This document shows positions 7,524 to 14,147 of a DNA stretch of 20,013 nt, one piece after another. Under the pieces are notes generated by a model that was not told where the DNA came from, searched no databases, and worked only from the letters and a program-made list of their open reading frames with translations. Position numbers and translations under genes: made by a program. Positions within the stretch are counted from its first letter, which is position 1, and each line of letters opens with the position of its first letter. The DNA is from CAZYTO01 sp964650405 (GTDB lineage: Bacteria; Acidobacteriota; Thermoanaerobaculia; Gp7-AA8): positions 1 to 20,013 of the forward strand of contig CAZYTO010000079.1 of assembly GCA_964650405.1 (NCBI GenBank), in the 5' to 3' direction.

Positions 7524-7571
7524 TCACGCGGAGACGCGGAGATCGCTGAGACCGCGGAGACCGCGGAGGTT
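7524..7571. repeat. Degenerate tandem repeat of the word GCGGAGAC
   Basis: The words ACGCGGAGACGCGGAGA and GACCGCGGAGACCGCGGAG follow one another with small differences. The stretch lies in the gap between the exported protein and the aminotransferase, and no coding role is seen. The remainder of this 268-bp gap (7391-7658) holds the terminator and the promoter noted separately. Confidence 0.6.
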
Positions 7572-7646
7572 GCCCACGGGTCGAGAATCACGCCGCTCAT
7601 TTCCGGCTGCAGATGGGCCACGCTGCGGGCCGCCCCTCGGTGGGGA

Positions 7647-7652
7647 TAGAAT
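7647..7652 (+). promoter_or_regulatory. Putative -10 element (TAGAAT) of the aminotransferase, leaderless spacing
   Basis: TAGAAT is followed by TCGACG and then the ATG at 7659, a 6-nt gap. There is no Shine-Dalgarno. The arrangement is the same as at prmA. Confidence 0.45.
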
Positions 7653-7658
7653 TCGACG

Positions 7659-8819
7659 ATGAACCAGCTCAGCGACCGCCTCCGTGGGCTCGTGCAGTCC
7701 GACATCCGCCGCATGTCTCGCGAATGCGAGCGCGTGGGCGGGATCAACCTCGGGCAGGGGATCTGCGACCTGCCGACCATTCCGGAGCTCGTCGAGGGGG
7801 CCACGGACGCCATCCGGGCCTCGAAGGCGACGTACTCGAAGTTCGAGGGGATCGACATCCTGCGCGAGCGCATCGCCCGCAAGATGGCGCACTACAACAA
7901 GGTCAAGGCCGATCCGGCCACGGAGGTGGTGGTCACGGTCGGCTCGAGCGGCGGGTTCATGGCCGCGGCCATGGCCACGCTCAACGCCGGCGACGAGGTG
8001 ATCCTCTTCGAGCCGTACTACGGCTATCACCTCAACACGCTGCGCATCCTCGGGTTCGTGCCGAAGTTTGTGCCGCTGCAGGCGCCTGACTGGTCGATCG
8101 ACTTCGACCAGCTCCGCGCCGCCTTCACGCCGAAGACCAAGGCCGTCGTGCTCTGCACGCCGTCCAACCCCTCGGGCAAGATGTTCAGCCGCACCGAGCT
8201 CGAAGTGATCGGCGCCATGTGCCGCGAGCACGGGGCCTGGATCTTCACCGACGAGATCTACGAATACATCGTGCACGACGGCCGCAAGCACGTGTCGATG
8301 GCCTCGATCGACGAATTCCGCGACATCACCATCACCGTCAGCGGCTTCTCCAAGACGTTCTCCATCACCGGCTGGCGTATCGGGTACGTCGTGGCGGACG
8401 CCCGCGTGGCCGGGCCGATCGGACTGATGAACGACCTATTCGCCATCTGCGCCCCGACGCCGCTGCAGTGGGGCGTGGCCCGGGCGCTGGAGATCGGCGA
8501 CGACTACTACATCAACCTCGCCGCCGACTACTCGAAGAAGCGCGACATGCTCACGGCCGCGCTGGCGGAGTCCGGCTTCAAGCCGTATCCGCCGCAGGGC
8601 GCCTACTACATGCTGGCGGAGATCCCCGAGGGGATCGCGGACTCCGCGGAGTGTGCGAGGCTGCTGCTGGACCAGGCCCGCGTCGCCGCCGTTCCCGGGA
8701 CCGCGTTCTTCGAATCGGAGACGGGCAAGCGGATGCTGCGCTGGTGCTTCGCCAAGGACTTCGAGTCGCTGGAACAAGCCTGCGAGCGCATTCGCGCGTT
8801 CCGGGCAGTCGCGGTGTAA
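7659..8819 (+). CDS. PLP-dependent class I/II aminotransferase
   Basis: Fold-type I aminotransferase of 386 residues in the aspartate/aromatic/kynurenine aminotransferase superfamily. It transfers an amino group to a 2-oxo acid in the cytosol. The Schiff-base lysine is K232 in SGFSKTFSITGWRIGY. Other PLP contacts are N170 in TPSNPSGK, D198 and Y201 in DEIYEYIVHDG. R361 in MLRWCFAKD is the probable substrate-carboxylate arginine. The N-terminal INLGQGICDLPTIPELVEGA resembles the IxLxxGxPDFxxP opening of YbdL, KAT and AspC-like enzymes. The exact amino acid cannot be read from sequence. The gene stands alone, with a leaderless-type promoter on one side and a hairpin terminator on the other, and converges on the sigma-factor operon. 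Confidence 0.92.
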   Translation: MNQLSDRLRGLVQSDIRRMSRECERVGGINLGQGICDLPTIPELVEGATDAIRASKATYSKFEGIDILRERIARKMAHYNKVKADPATEVVVTVGSSGGFMAAAMATLNAGDEVILFEPYYGYHLNTLRILGFVPKFVPLQAPDWSIDFDQLRAAFTPKTKAVVLCTPSNPSGKMFSRTELEVIGAMCREHGAWIFTDEIYEYIVHDGRKHVSMASIDEFRDITITVSGFSKTFSITGWRIGYVVADARVAGPIGLMNDLFAICAPTPLQWGVARALEIGDDYYINLAADYSKKRDMLTAALAESGFKPYPPQGAYYMLAEIPEGIADSAECARLLLDQARVAAVPGTAFFESETGKRMLRWCFAKDFESLEQACERIRAFRAVAV

Positions 8820-8824
8820 AGGCA

Positions 8825-8880
8825 GAAAGGCTGGAAGGAGCCCCTTCCAGCCTTTCCTCTTTCAGCCTTCCAGCCTTCAG
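8825..8880. repeat. 14-bp perfect hairpin and extra copy of the CAGCCTTCCAGCC word
   Basis: The perfect inverted repeat is 8825-8838 / 8843-8856 with a 4-nt loop, followed by another copy of the word at 8860-8879 (TTTCAGCCTTCCAGCCTTCA). It lies between two convergent genes (stops at 8819 and 8882), so it may serve as a two-way terminator. The same word recurs at 19231-19261 and 19852-19879. Confidence 0.8.
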
Positions 8881-8881
8881 A

Positions 8882-9658
8882 CTACTTCTCTACCTTGGCA
8901 GTCACGACCACGATCAGGGCTTTGTCGCCCATCGTCGTCGTGCCGATGACGACCTTCTCGTTCTGACGGAGGTTCACGGGCGTGTCGAAGCCGACGTCCT
9001 GGTACTGGGAGCCGGAGCCGTTGCCCATCTCGATGGGGACCTTCATGCCGAAAGTGAAGATGCCTACGCTGATACTCTGTTCGCCGATGGCGATGTCGCG
9101 CAGGCGGTAGTGGTAGAAGACGGGCCGTTCCTCCTTGGCCGTCATCCCGAGCAGTGACGGTTCGGCCACGCCGGAGTTCTCGATCCCGGTCCCCGCCTTG
9201 GTGTGGTGCATGGTCGCGGCGAGGAGGCCGTAGTTCGCATAGCGCAGCGTGGACTGCAACTGCTTGACGACCGGCACGAGGTCCTCGGGGACGGCGGCGG
9301 CGCCGGCGAGCGGCGATTTGGAGCCGATGAGGATGGCGATGTTCAGCGAGACCTCGGGCGACACCTCGGCGCGATCGAGCCGCGTGATGGCTTCTTCGAT
9401 GGCGGCGATGTTCTCGGGGAAGTCGCGCACCGTGATGGTGTGCAGGTCGTTGTTGACGGAAAGGCCCGCGCCCTGGAAGCCGCTGCCGAGGAGGCGGACG
9501 GTGGCGGCAAGGTCGATCGCACTGCGGTTGTGGACTTCGAAGACTTTGTTCCGGAAGGCTTTGTTTTCGTTGAACGGCTCCTCTTTCTTCGGTGTGTCGG
9601 CAAACACCGGCAGCACGGCCAGCAGCAGGAGGACGAGAAGGGTGGCGATGCGTTTCAT
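8882..9658 (-). CDS. Exported protein with a secretin N-type domain
   Basis: Predicted exported protein of 258 residues. The start at 9658 is preferred to the in-frame ATG at 9667, because AGGAG abuts the latter but lies 9 nt from the former. It gives a clean signal peptide MKRIATLLVLLLLAVLPVFA. Residues about 38-97 (KVFEVHNRSAIDLAATVRLL through VRDFPENIAAIEEAITRLD) match the secretin N-domain pattern found in GspD and PilQ. The remainder (100-258) is beta-rich and ends VVVTAKVEK; I do not recognise it as a full secretin beta-barrel, and the protein is far too short to be one. It is the third gene of an operon with an ECF sigma factor and a single-pass membrane protein. A role in envelope sensing or assembly is an inference. 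Confidence 0.75.
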   Translation of the reverse strand: MKRIATLLVLLLLAVLPVFADTPKKEEPFNENKAFRNKVFEVHNRSAIDLAATVRLLGSGFQGAGLSVNNDLHTITVRDFPENIAAIEEAITRLDRAEVSPEVSLNIAILIGSKSPLAGAAAVPEDLVPVVKQLQSTLRYANYGLLAATMHHTKAGTGIENSGVAEPSLLGMTAKEERPVFYHYRLRDIAIGEQSISVGIFTFGMKVPIEMGNGSGSQYQDVGFDTPVNLRQNEKVVIGTTTMGDKALIVVVTAKVEK

Positions 9659-9670
9659 GTGGTTCATCTC

Positions 9671-10144
9671 CTAACGGGATTCCTTCGGGTTCGGGTTGGT
9701 GATCCAGATGATGCGGATGTCGGGGTCATTCGTAGCGAGCTCGATGCGAAGCGGCGCGGCGGTGGCGACGAGCGTGACCGCGGCGTCGTGATGGCTGTGC
9801 CTCCGGGCCACGTGCGCAGCGTGGCGAGGTGACGACAGCAGGGTTGCGGTGAGGTTGCCGGGTTGTTGGGTTACGGGGTTGCGGGGTTGTTGGGTTACGG
9901 GGTTGCGGGGTTGCGGGGTTGCGGGGTTGTTTCGTGCGATCTGGATTCCCGCAGCAGGCTCGGTCGTGGAGCTCGTTCGGAGAAGCCAGATCGATCCGAC
10001 CGCGATGGCCAGCGCTGCGAAGCCGAGCTGCATCGAACGGAGCGTCCAGGTCCGGCGCCGTTCGCGGGCGGCGATGGTCTCCAGGACGGACCGGCGCACG
10101 CTGGCGTAGTCGGAGTCGTTGAGCGGCGGCGTTCCTCTGGTCAT
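9671..10144 (-). CDS. Single-pass membrane protein, possible anti-sigma partner
   Basis: A 157-residue protein encoded immediately after the ECF sigma gene. The start at 10144 is chosen because its ATG overlaps the sigma stop as ATGA and GGAGG lies 9 nt upstream; an ATG at 10165 is in frame but less well placed. A basic cytosolic segment (about 1-37, with the RERRRTW patch) precedes one transmembrane helix at about 39-55. A Pro/Gln-rich spacer (about 74-97, PATPQPRNPVTQQPRNP) follows, then a C-terminal motif RIELATNDPDIRIIWITNP. The topology suits an anti-sigma regulator, but no zinc-binding HxxxCxxC motif is present in the N-terminal domain, so that role is unproven. The spacer is encoded by a G-rich repeat of intergenic type. 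The secretin-domain gene follows 12 bp after the stop. Confidence 0.7.
   Translation of the reverse strand: MTRGTPPLNDSDYASVRRSVLETIAARERRRTWTLRSMQLGFAALAIAVGSIWLLRTSSTTEPAAGIQIARNNPATPQPRNPVTQQPRNPVTQQPGNLTATLLSSPRHAAHVARRHSHHDAAVTLVATAAPLRIELATNDPDIRIIWITNPNPKESR
9851..9931. repeat. GGGGTTGCGGGGTTG tandem repeat lying inside a gene
   Basis: On the plus strand this reads as a degenerate tandem of GGGTTGCGG and GGGTTGTTGGGTTACGG words. It is in frame within the membrane-protein gene and yields the P/Q/N/R-rich spacer. The same word occurs in the non-coding stretch at 14850-14875. Confidence 0.8.
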
Positions 10145-10722
10145 CGTCCGGCACCTCCGAACCATGCCCGCACTTTCGCGCGGGCCTTGCTGAGCTGCAC
10201 CCGCACGGTGGCGGCGGTGTTGCCGAGGACCTCGGCGGCCTCTTCGCTGGTCATGCCTTCGACGTCGCTGAGGATGAGCACGAGCCGCTCGCGCTCCGGC
10301 AGGGTGTCGATGGCCCGATGGAGGTCGGCGCGGAGGCCGGCGCCATGGCCCGTCCCGGCAGGCGTCCCCTCGACGGTCGACGCGTCGATGGGTGTGAAGA
10401 TGCGGCGCTTGCGGCGGGACTGCTCGAGATCGCGGCAGACATTGATGGTGATGCGCGCCAGCCAGCCGAAGAAGTCACGCGTCTCGTCGTAGCGCTTCAG
10501 GTGCCGGTAAAGCCGCAGAAACGTTTCCTGCAGGGCGTCCTTCACTTCCTCGGCGTCTCCGAGGATGCGCCAGGCCAGGAGAGATACGCGGCGTTCGGTG
10601 GCGATCATCAATTCCTCGAAGGCACCTTGGTCGCCGCTCTTGGCCGCGCGGATCGTCGCGAGGAGCATCGCCGGCGTGGCCGTCGTCCCATCTGCGTTCG
10701 TCAACACGGCTTCGGCGGTCAT
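10141..10722 (-). CDS. ECF-type RNA polymerase sigma factor
   Basis: Group 4 sigma-70 factor that directs RNA polymerase to a small regulon. It has 193 residues from the chosen start at 10722. Region 2 spans about 34-105 (LAWRILGDAEEVKDALQETFLRLYRH, then FFGWLARITINVCRD), and the region 4 helix-turn-helix spans about 132-185 (LPERERLVLILSDVEGMTSEEAAEVLG then TVRVQLSKARAKV). The frame is open 62 codons further upstream to 10908, but that part is Pro/Arg-rich translated repeat sequence. MTAEAVL is the natural start, with a weak AAAGG 4 nt ahead. The stop overlaps the start of the membrane-protein gene (ATGA), implying translational coupling. Targets are unknown; autoregulation of the operon is typical for the class. 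Confidence 0.92.
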   Translation of the reverse strand: MTAEAVLTNADGTTATPAMLLATIRAAKSGDQGAFEELMIATERRVSLLAWRILGDAEEVKDALQETFLRLYRHLKRYDETRDFFGWLARITINVCRDLEQSRRKRRIFTPIDASTVEGTPAGTGHGAGLRADLHRAIDTLPERERLVLILSDVEGMTSEEAAEVLGNTAATVRVQLSKARAKVRAWFGGAGR

Positions 10723-10863
10723 CGTGCCTTTCTGATCTGCCACTACTGGCGATCGGCGCGCACTGCTTACTGTGACGCAGAACGGCGTGACGGGTGGCGG
10801 GTAGCGGGTACCGGGGCGGCGAACGGCGAGCGGCGAGCGGGGCCGGGTATCGGGTATCGGGGC
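10723..10863. repeat. Upstream region of the sigma operon with G-rich tandem words
   Basis: From about 10786 the plus strand carries degenerate tandem words: GGGTGGCGGGTAGCGGGTA, then GGCGAACGGCGAGCGGCGAG, then GGGTATCGGGTATCGGGG. No clear -35/-10 pair for the minus-strand sigma gene is visible between these and its start at 10722. The frame through this region would encode only Pro/Arg-rich sequence. Confidence 0.6.
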
Positions 10864-10880
10864 GTCGACGGCAGGAATGC

Positions 10881-10981
10881 GTGGAGGACGGACAATCCTG
10901 TCCGTCAAAGCGTGAATCCGCGCGGATGCCGGCCTTGGGGGCGTTCTCTCGGGGGGACGGACAGGATTGTCCGTCCTCCAC
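10881..10981. repeat. REPIN-like doublet: 26-bp perfect inverted repeat around a 49-bp core
   Basis: The left arm is 10881-10906 and the right arm 10956-10981; they are exact reverse complements over 26 nt. Each arm is itself a palindrome, with GACGGACA and TGTCCGTC flanking ATCC or GGAT. The element lies just beyond the DUF1361 stop (10985) and upstream of the sigma operon. It has the architecture of two inverted REP units (REPIN), a mobile non-autonomous element type. Whether it moves is not shown by this window. Confidence 0.75.
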
Positions 10982-10984
10982 TCT

Positions 10985-11614
10985 TCAGGGATGCGCGTGA
11001 CTGAAGGCGCGCAGCGCGACGTAGCCGAGGGTCAGGGCGATGCCGTAGATCAGCGTCACGGCAAACGTGATCGGGTAGCCGAACGGGTGGATGACCCGAT
11101 GGGCGACGTCGGCGAGGAGCGCGGCCGGGTGGGAGAGGGCGTCCCAACTGTTCCAGCGAAGGAAGCGTCCGAGGTAGATACCGAAGCCGGAGAGCAGCAG
11201 GGCCCCGGCGGCGAGGATCCAGGACAGGGCCCGGCCGAAGCGGCGGGCGATCACGGACTGCACGTCGGCGAGCGAGCTGTAGCCGAGGAGCAGACCAGTG
11301 CCGCCGCACGAGATGAGCATGGCCACGTCGTACCAGAGCGGGATGGGATCGCGGGCGCGCAGGTGAACCAGGTCGGTGATGACGTACGGCGCGTTGGGCA
11401 GGAACAGCAGCCAGACCGCGAACCACAGCACCTGCGCGAGCGGATGCGCGCTCTTTCGCAGCAGTGCGGCCGCCAGGGCCGGGATGACGGCCAGGAAGAG
11501 GTTCCAGACGAGGAAGAAATACGAAGCGGTGTGCGCGCGAAGCATGCGGACGGCCAGCAGCGCCCCGCACCAGAGCAGGAGCACCGCGAACAGCGCCGTC
11601 CGACGGGTGAGCAT
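10985..11614 (-). CDS. DUF1361 family integral membrane protein
   Basis: Polytopic membrane protein of 209 residues with no assigned reaction. The family is recognisable by WNLFLAVIP (37-45), FLPNAPYVITDLVHL (71-85) followed by PLWYDVAML (92-100), and GIYLGRFLRWNSWD (145-158). About six or seven hydrophobic helices are visible, ending in YGIALTLGYVALRAF. The start at 11614 lies 2 nt after the peroxiredoxin stop, so the two are almost certainly cotranscribed and translationally coupled. The stop is followed directly by the REPIN-like element. Conserved Asn, Asp, Arg and Trp residues in the loops suggest an active or binding site, but I assign none. Confidence 0.88.
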   Translation of the reverse strand: MLTRRTALFAVLLLWCGALLAVRMLRAHTASYFFLVWNLFLAVIPALAAALLRKSAHPLAQVLWFAVWLLFLPNAPYVITDLVHLRARDPIPLWYDVAMLISCGGTGLLLGYSSLADVQSVIARRFGRALSWILAAGALLLSGFGIYLGRFLRWNSWDALSHPAALLADVAHRVIHPFGYPITFAVTLIYGIALTLGYVALRAFSHAHP

Positions 11615-11616
11615 GG

Positions 11617-12102
11617 CTACTTCTTGTGCGCCTCGTGCAGGTCGGCCAGCACGTCCTCGGCGTGTTTCTTCGTGTCGACTTTCTTGTAGATCTTCCGGAT
11701 GCGGCCGTCCGGTCCGATCCAGAACGTCGTGCGGGCGATGCCCCAGTAGCGGCGGCCGTACATGTTCTTCTCTTTCCAGACGCCGTACATCTTGGCCACG
11801 TCAGCCGTCTCGTCGGACAGCAGGGGGAAGTTGAGGTTGTACTTCGACACGAACTTGTCGTGGCTGGGCAGCGGATCGGCGGAGACGCCGAGCACCACGG
11901 CGTGGGCCTTGGTGATGTCGCCTTCGTGGTCGCGGAACGAACAGGCCTCGGCCGTGCAGCCGGGCGTGTCGTCCTTCGGATAGAAGTAGAGGATCACGTC
12001 CTTGCCGCGGTGCTGCTTGAGCGAGACGTCCTTGCCGCTGGTGGAAGGGAGCTTGAAGTCGGGGGCCATGTCGCCGGCCTTGGGTTCGTAGAAGTCCTGC
12101 AT
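11617..12102 (-). CDS. bcp: Thioredoxin-dependent peroxiredoxin, BCP/PrxQ type
   Basis: Cytosolic thiol peroxidase that reduces hydrogen peroxide and organic hydroperoxides, recycled by thioredoxin. It has 161 residues from the chosen start at 12102 (MQDFYEPKAGDMAPDF). An in-frame ATG at 12126 would add eight residues but lacks a ribosome-binding site, while GGAG lies 5 nt before 12102. The peroxidatic cysteine is C49 in PKDDTPGCTAEACSF and the resolving cysteine is C54 five residues later, the atypical two-Cys PrxQ pattern. LLSDETADVAKMYGVW and RTTFWIGPDGRIRKIY complete the fold. It sits upstream of the DUF1361 gene with a 2-nt gap; the pairing suggests a link between peroxide defence and that membrane protein, but this is inference. 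Confidence 0.95.
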   Translation of the reverse strand: MQDFYEPKAGDMAPDFKLPSTSGKDVSLKQHRGKDVILYFYPKDDTPGCTAEACSFRDHEGDITKAHAVVLGVSADPLPSHDKFVSKYNLNFPLLSDETADVAKMYGVWKEKNMYGRRYWGIARTTFWIGPDGRIRKIYKKVDTKKHAEDVLADLHEAHKK

Positions 12103-12199
12103 CGCATCTCCATCCTTCATTTGCAAATTGGCCTGAGTGCGGCGGGAATGAGGCTTTTTCGCGGCGCCCGGACTTCCCGCGGCCGCTTCAGTCCGTCAT

Positions 12200-13198
12200 T
12201 CAGTTCGCCATTCCGCTGCTGAACATCAACTTCTCGGCGACGAGCACGGCGTTCAGGGCGGAACTGCGGCGGAGATTATCGCAGACGGCCCAAACCCAGA
12301 ATCCGCCCCGGATGGCAGGATCCCGGCGAACCTCGGCGACGAGCACCTGGTCCCGCCCGGCAGCGTCGATGGTGCTGAACGCCTCGTCGCCCTCCGGCAG
12401 CGCGATGGCCGCGTTCTCCTTCAGTTTGGCCCTGATGGCGCCGGCTTCGAGCTCTTCCTCCGTCCGGATGAACAGCGAGAACGTGTGGCCGTGGAAGATC
12501 GTCCCCTGCGTGACGAGCAGTGCGATCTCGGCGCGCGCGCTGGTGAGGGACTTGATCTGCGAGACGATGAAGTCTTCGTTCCGCCCGGCCACCGGGTAGA
12601 GGTTGAAGGCGAGCTGGCGGTCGAAGAGCTCCTTCGGCACGGTGTGGAGGTTCAGGACGGCGATGGTCTGCTGGGCCAGCTCTTCCACTCCGGCCTGATC
12701 GTACTCGGAGGCCGGCTGCATGACCGTGGCCGTGCACCCTTCGATGCGGCTCAGCGCGGAGATCTGATGGAGGATCAGCGCGATCGGAACGGCGATGGGG
12801 TGGGGGGAGACGGCCAGCCGTTCGTCGGTCGCGCCATCGAGATTGATCCCGGAGACGAGGACTTTCCCGTCTTCGGCGGTCGTGGGCTGCGAGAGGTCGA
12901 TGGCCAGGAACTCGTCTTCATCGTAGCGCTCCAGCCACTCCCGGTTCCCCGCGGCGTTGCCGCAGAAGAAGACGAGGTCGCAGTCCTCGAGCTCGTCGTC
13001 GCTGGCCGCCACGACCACGGCCGGCTCATCCCCGATCTCGGTCAACGCGCCGCTGCTCTTGCCGCTCGAGTCGAGCAGCACCAGCCGCTCGTACGGAAAG
13101 GAGCGCTCGCGCAAAATGGTCTTGATCTCGTTACCGACCAGCGTGAGCGGATTGACGATGCCGATGCGGTAGCCCGCCGCGTGTTTTGGGTCTGACAT
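12200..13198 (-). CDS. Degenerate aspartate-semialdehyde dehydrogenase homologue (Usg-like)
   Basis: Asd-family protein of 332 residues. Family features are clear: RERSFPYERLVLLDS (30-44) after the first strand, QPASEYDQAGVEELAQQT (161-178), RQLAFNLYPVAGRNED (194-209), IFHGHTFSLF, and a C-terminal FWVWAVCDNLRRSSALNAVLVAEKL. Catalytic features are not. The Asd active-site segment xNPNCSTxQ is here VSPHPIAVPI (130-139), with Pro134 about where the nucleophilic Cys belongs. The nucleotide loop GATGAVG is replaced by NPLTLVG (16-22). The GH histidine is kept. This matches E. coli Usg (USG-1), an Asd paralogue without the cysteine and of unclear function. It should not be annotated as a working Asd. 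No ribosome-binding site is visible; a TAAACT box lies 6 nt before the ATG. Confidence 0.85.
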   Translation of the reverse strand: MSDPKHAAGYRIGIVNPLTLVGNEIKTILRERSFPYERLVLLDSSGKSSGALTEIGDEPAVVVAASDDELEDCDLVFFCGNAAGNREWLERYDEDEFLAIDLSQPTTAEDGKVLVSGINLDGATDERLAVSPHPIAVPIALILHQISALSRIEGCTATVMQPASEYDQAGVEELAQQTIAVLNLHTVPKELFDRQLAFNLYPVAGRNEDFIVSQIKSLTSARAEIALLVTQGTIFHGHTFSLFIRTEEELEAGAIRAKLKENAAIALPEGDEAFSTIDAAGRDQVLVAEVRRDPAIRGGFWVWAVCDNLRRSSALNAVLVAEKLMFSSGMAN

Positions 13199-13204
13199 TT
13201 TTGA

Positions 13205-13210
13205 AGTTTA
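13205..13210 (-). promoter_or_regulatory. Putative -10 element (TAAACT on minus strand) of the Usg-like gene
   Basis: On the minus strand TAAACT is followed by TCAAAA and then the ATG (13198), a 6-nt gap. It borders the inverted-repeat arm that begins at 13210. It is a weak match to TATAAT. Confidence 0.3.
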
Positions 13211-13327
13211 TCCTGAGCGGGGGAGGCGGGTCGGGCGGGAGCGAAGGATCTGGTGGCAAGTGCGAACGCTCTGTGCAGTCGCCGCCAGATCCTTCGCTCC
13301 CACCCTCCTGCCGTCCGCGCTCAGGAT
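13210..13327. repeat. Inverted pair of the CGAAGGATCTGG...TCCTGAGCG repeat
   Basis: The left arm (13210-13256) and right arm (13281-13327) share ATCCTGAGCG at their outer ends and GGGAGCGAAGGATCTGG at their inner ends, with a looser GGAGG-rich middle. They face each other across 24 bp. From memory, very similar words (AGATCCTTCG...CTCAGGATGA) occur as dispersed repeats in several bacterial phyla. The element separates pssA from the Usg-like gene. Confidence 0.8.
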
Positions 13328-13334
13328 GAACGTG

Positions 13335-14147
13335 TCACGGCGTCTCGGCCGGCTCCACCGCTGCTTCCACCCGGCGGGAGGGGAAGGCGATGGACCAGAG
13401 CCGCACGAGGGGGCCGGAGGCGAAGTAGCAGATGGCGCCGATGAAGCCGGACTGCTTCGGCCACTGCACGGCCACGGCGAAGATGGCGGCGACGATGAGG
13501 ATGGTCATCACCGACCTCTCTCGCTTGAAGGCCAGGCCCTTCTGGCTGCGCCAGCGGATGGGGGAGACCATGGCGAAGGCCACGGCGATGGTGACGACGA
13601 GGATCACCCAGGCGAAGTGCTCATCGTTCGCGCCGATCGGCGCCGGGGCGTAGTTGATGATCGCGGCGATGGTCAGGGCACCGGCAGGGCTGGGCAGGCC
13701 CACGAAGTAGTGGTGGTCGGTTTTGCCGCTCATCACGTTGAAGCGCGCCAGCCGGAGCGACACGGAGACGAGGAAGAGGAAGGCGATCCCCATTCCCAGG
13801 TTGCCGAGGACGTGCAGGCCCCAGGCATAGACCAGAACGGCCGGAGCGGCCCCGAAGGTGATCACGTCGGCCAGGGAGTCGTACTCCTTGCCGAACTCGC
13901 TCGTGGCATGGAGAGAACGGGCCACCAGCCCGTCGAAGGTGTCGAAGATGGCCGCCACGAAGAGCGAGACGCAGGCAGCCTCGAAGAAACCGATGGCCAG
14001 GTCGGTGCGGCCGTTGGCCATCGCTTCATAGGCCTGCAGGCTCTTGATGATGGCCCGAAAGCCGAAAAAGATGTTGAGCACGGTGAAGGCCGTCGGGATG
14101 ACGTACACGCCGCGCCGCAGGTGTGTGCGTACCCCGTCGCCGTTCAC
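13335..14147 (-). CDS. pssA: CDP-diacylglycerol-serine O-phosphatidyltransferase
   Basis: Membrane enzyme joining CDP-diacylglycerol and L-serine to give phosphatidylserine plus CMP, the precursor of phosphatidylethanolamine. It has 270 residues. The CDP-alcohol phosphotransferase motif DxxDGxxARx8GxxxDxxxD is complete: D69, D72, G73, A76, R77, G86, D90, D94. Several transmembrane helices flank it (about 13-33, 55-68, 97-128, 180-195, 212-230). The N-terminal HLRRGVYVIPTAFTVLNIFFG is typical of the PssA subgroup. It begins with GTG overlapping the psd stop as GTGA, a translational coupling that matches the successive enzyme steps. Its stop lies just before the inverted repeat at 13210-13327. 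Confidence 0.95.
   Translation of the reverse strand: MNGDGVRTHLRRGVYVIPTAFTVLNIFFGFRAIIKSLQAYEAMANGRTDLAIGFFEAACVSLFVAAIFDTFDGLVARSLHATSEFGKEYDSLADVITFGAAPAVLVYAWGLHVLGNLGMGIAFLFLVSVSLRLARFNVMSGKTDHHYFVGLPSPAGALTIAAIINYAPAPIGANDEHFAWVILVVTIAVAFAMVSPIRWRSQKGLAFKRERSVMTILIVAAIFAVAVQWPKQSGFIGAICYFASGPLVRLWSIAFPSRRVEAAVEPAETP

Noticed and set aside
10723..10908. N-terminal extension of the sigma factor up to 10908
   Set aside because: The extension is translated G-rich repeat with no similarity to sigma factors; the family begins near the ATG at 10722.
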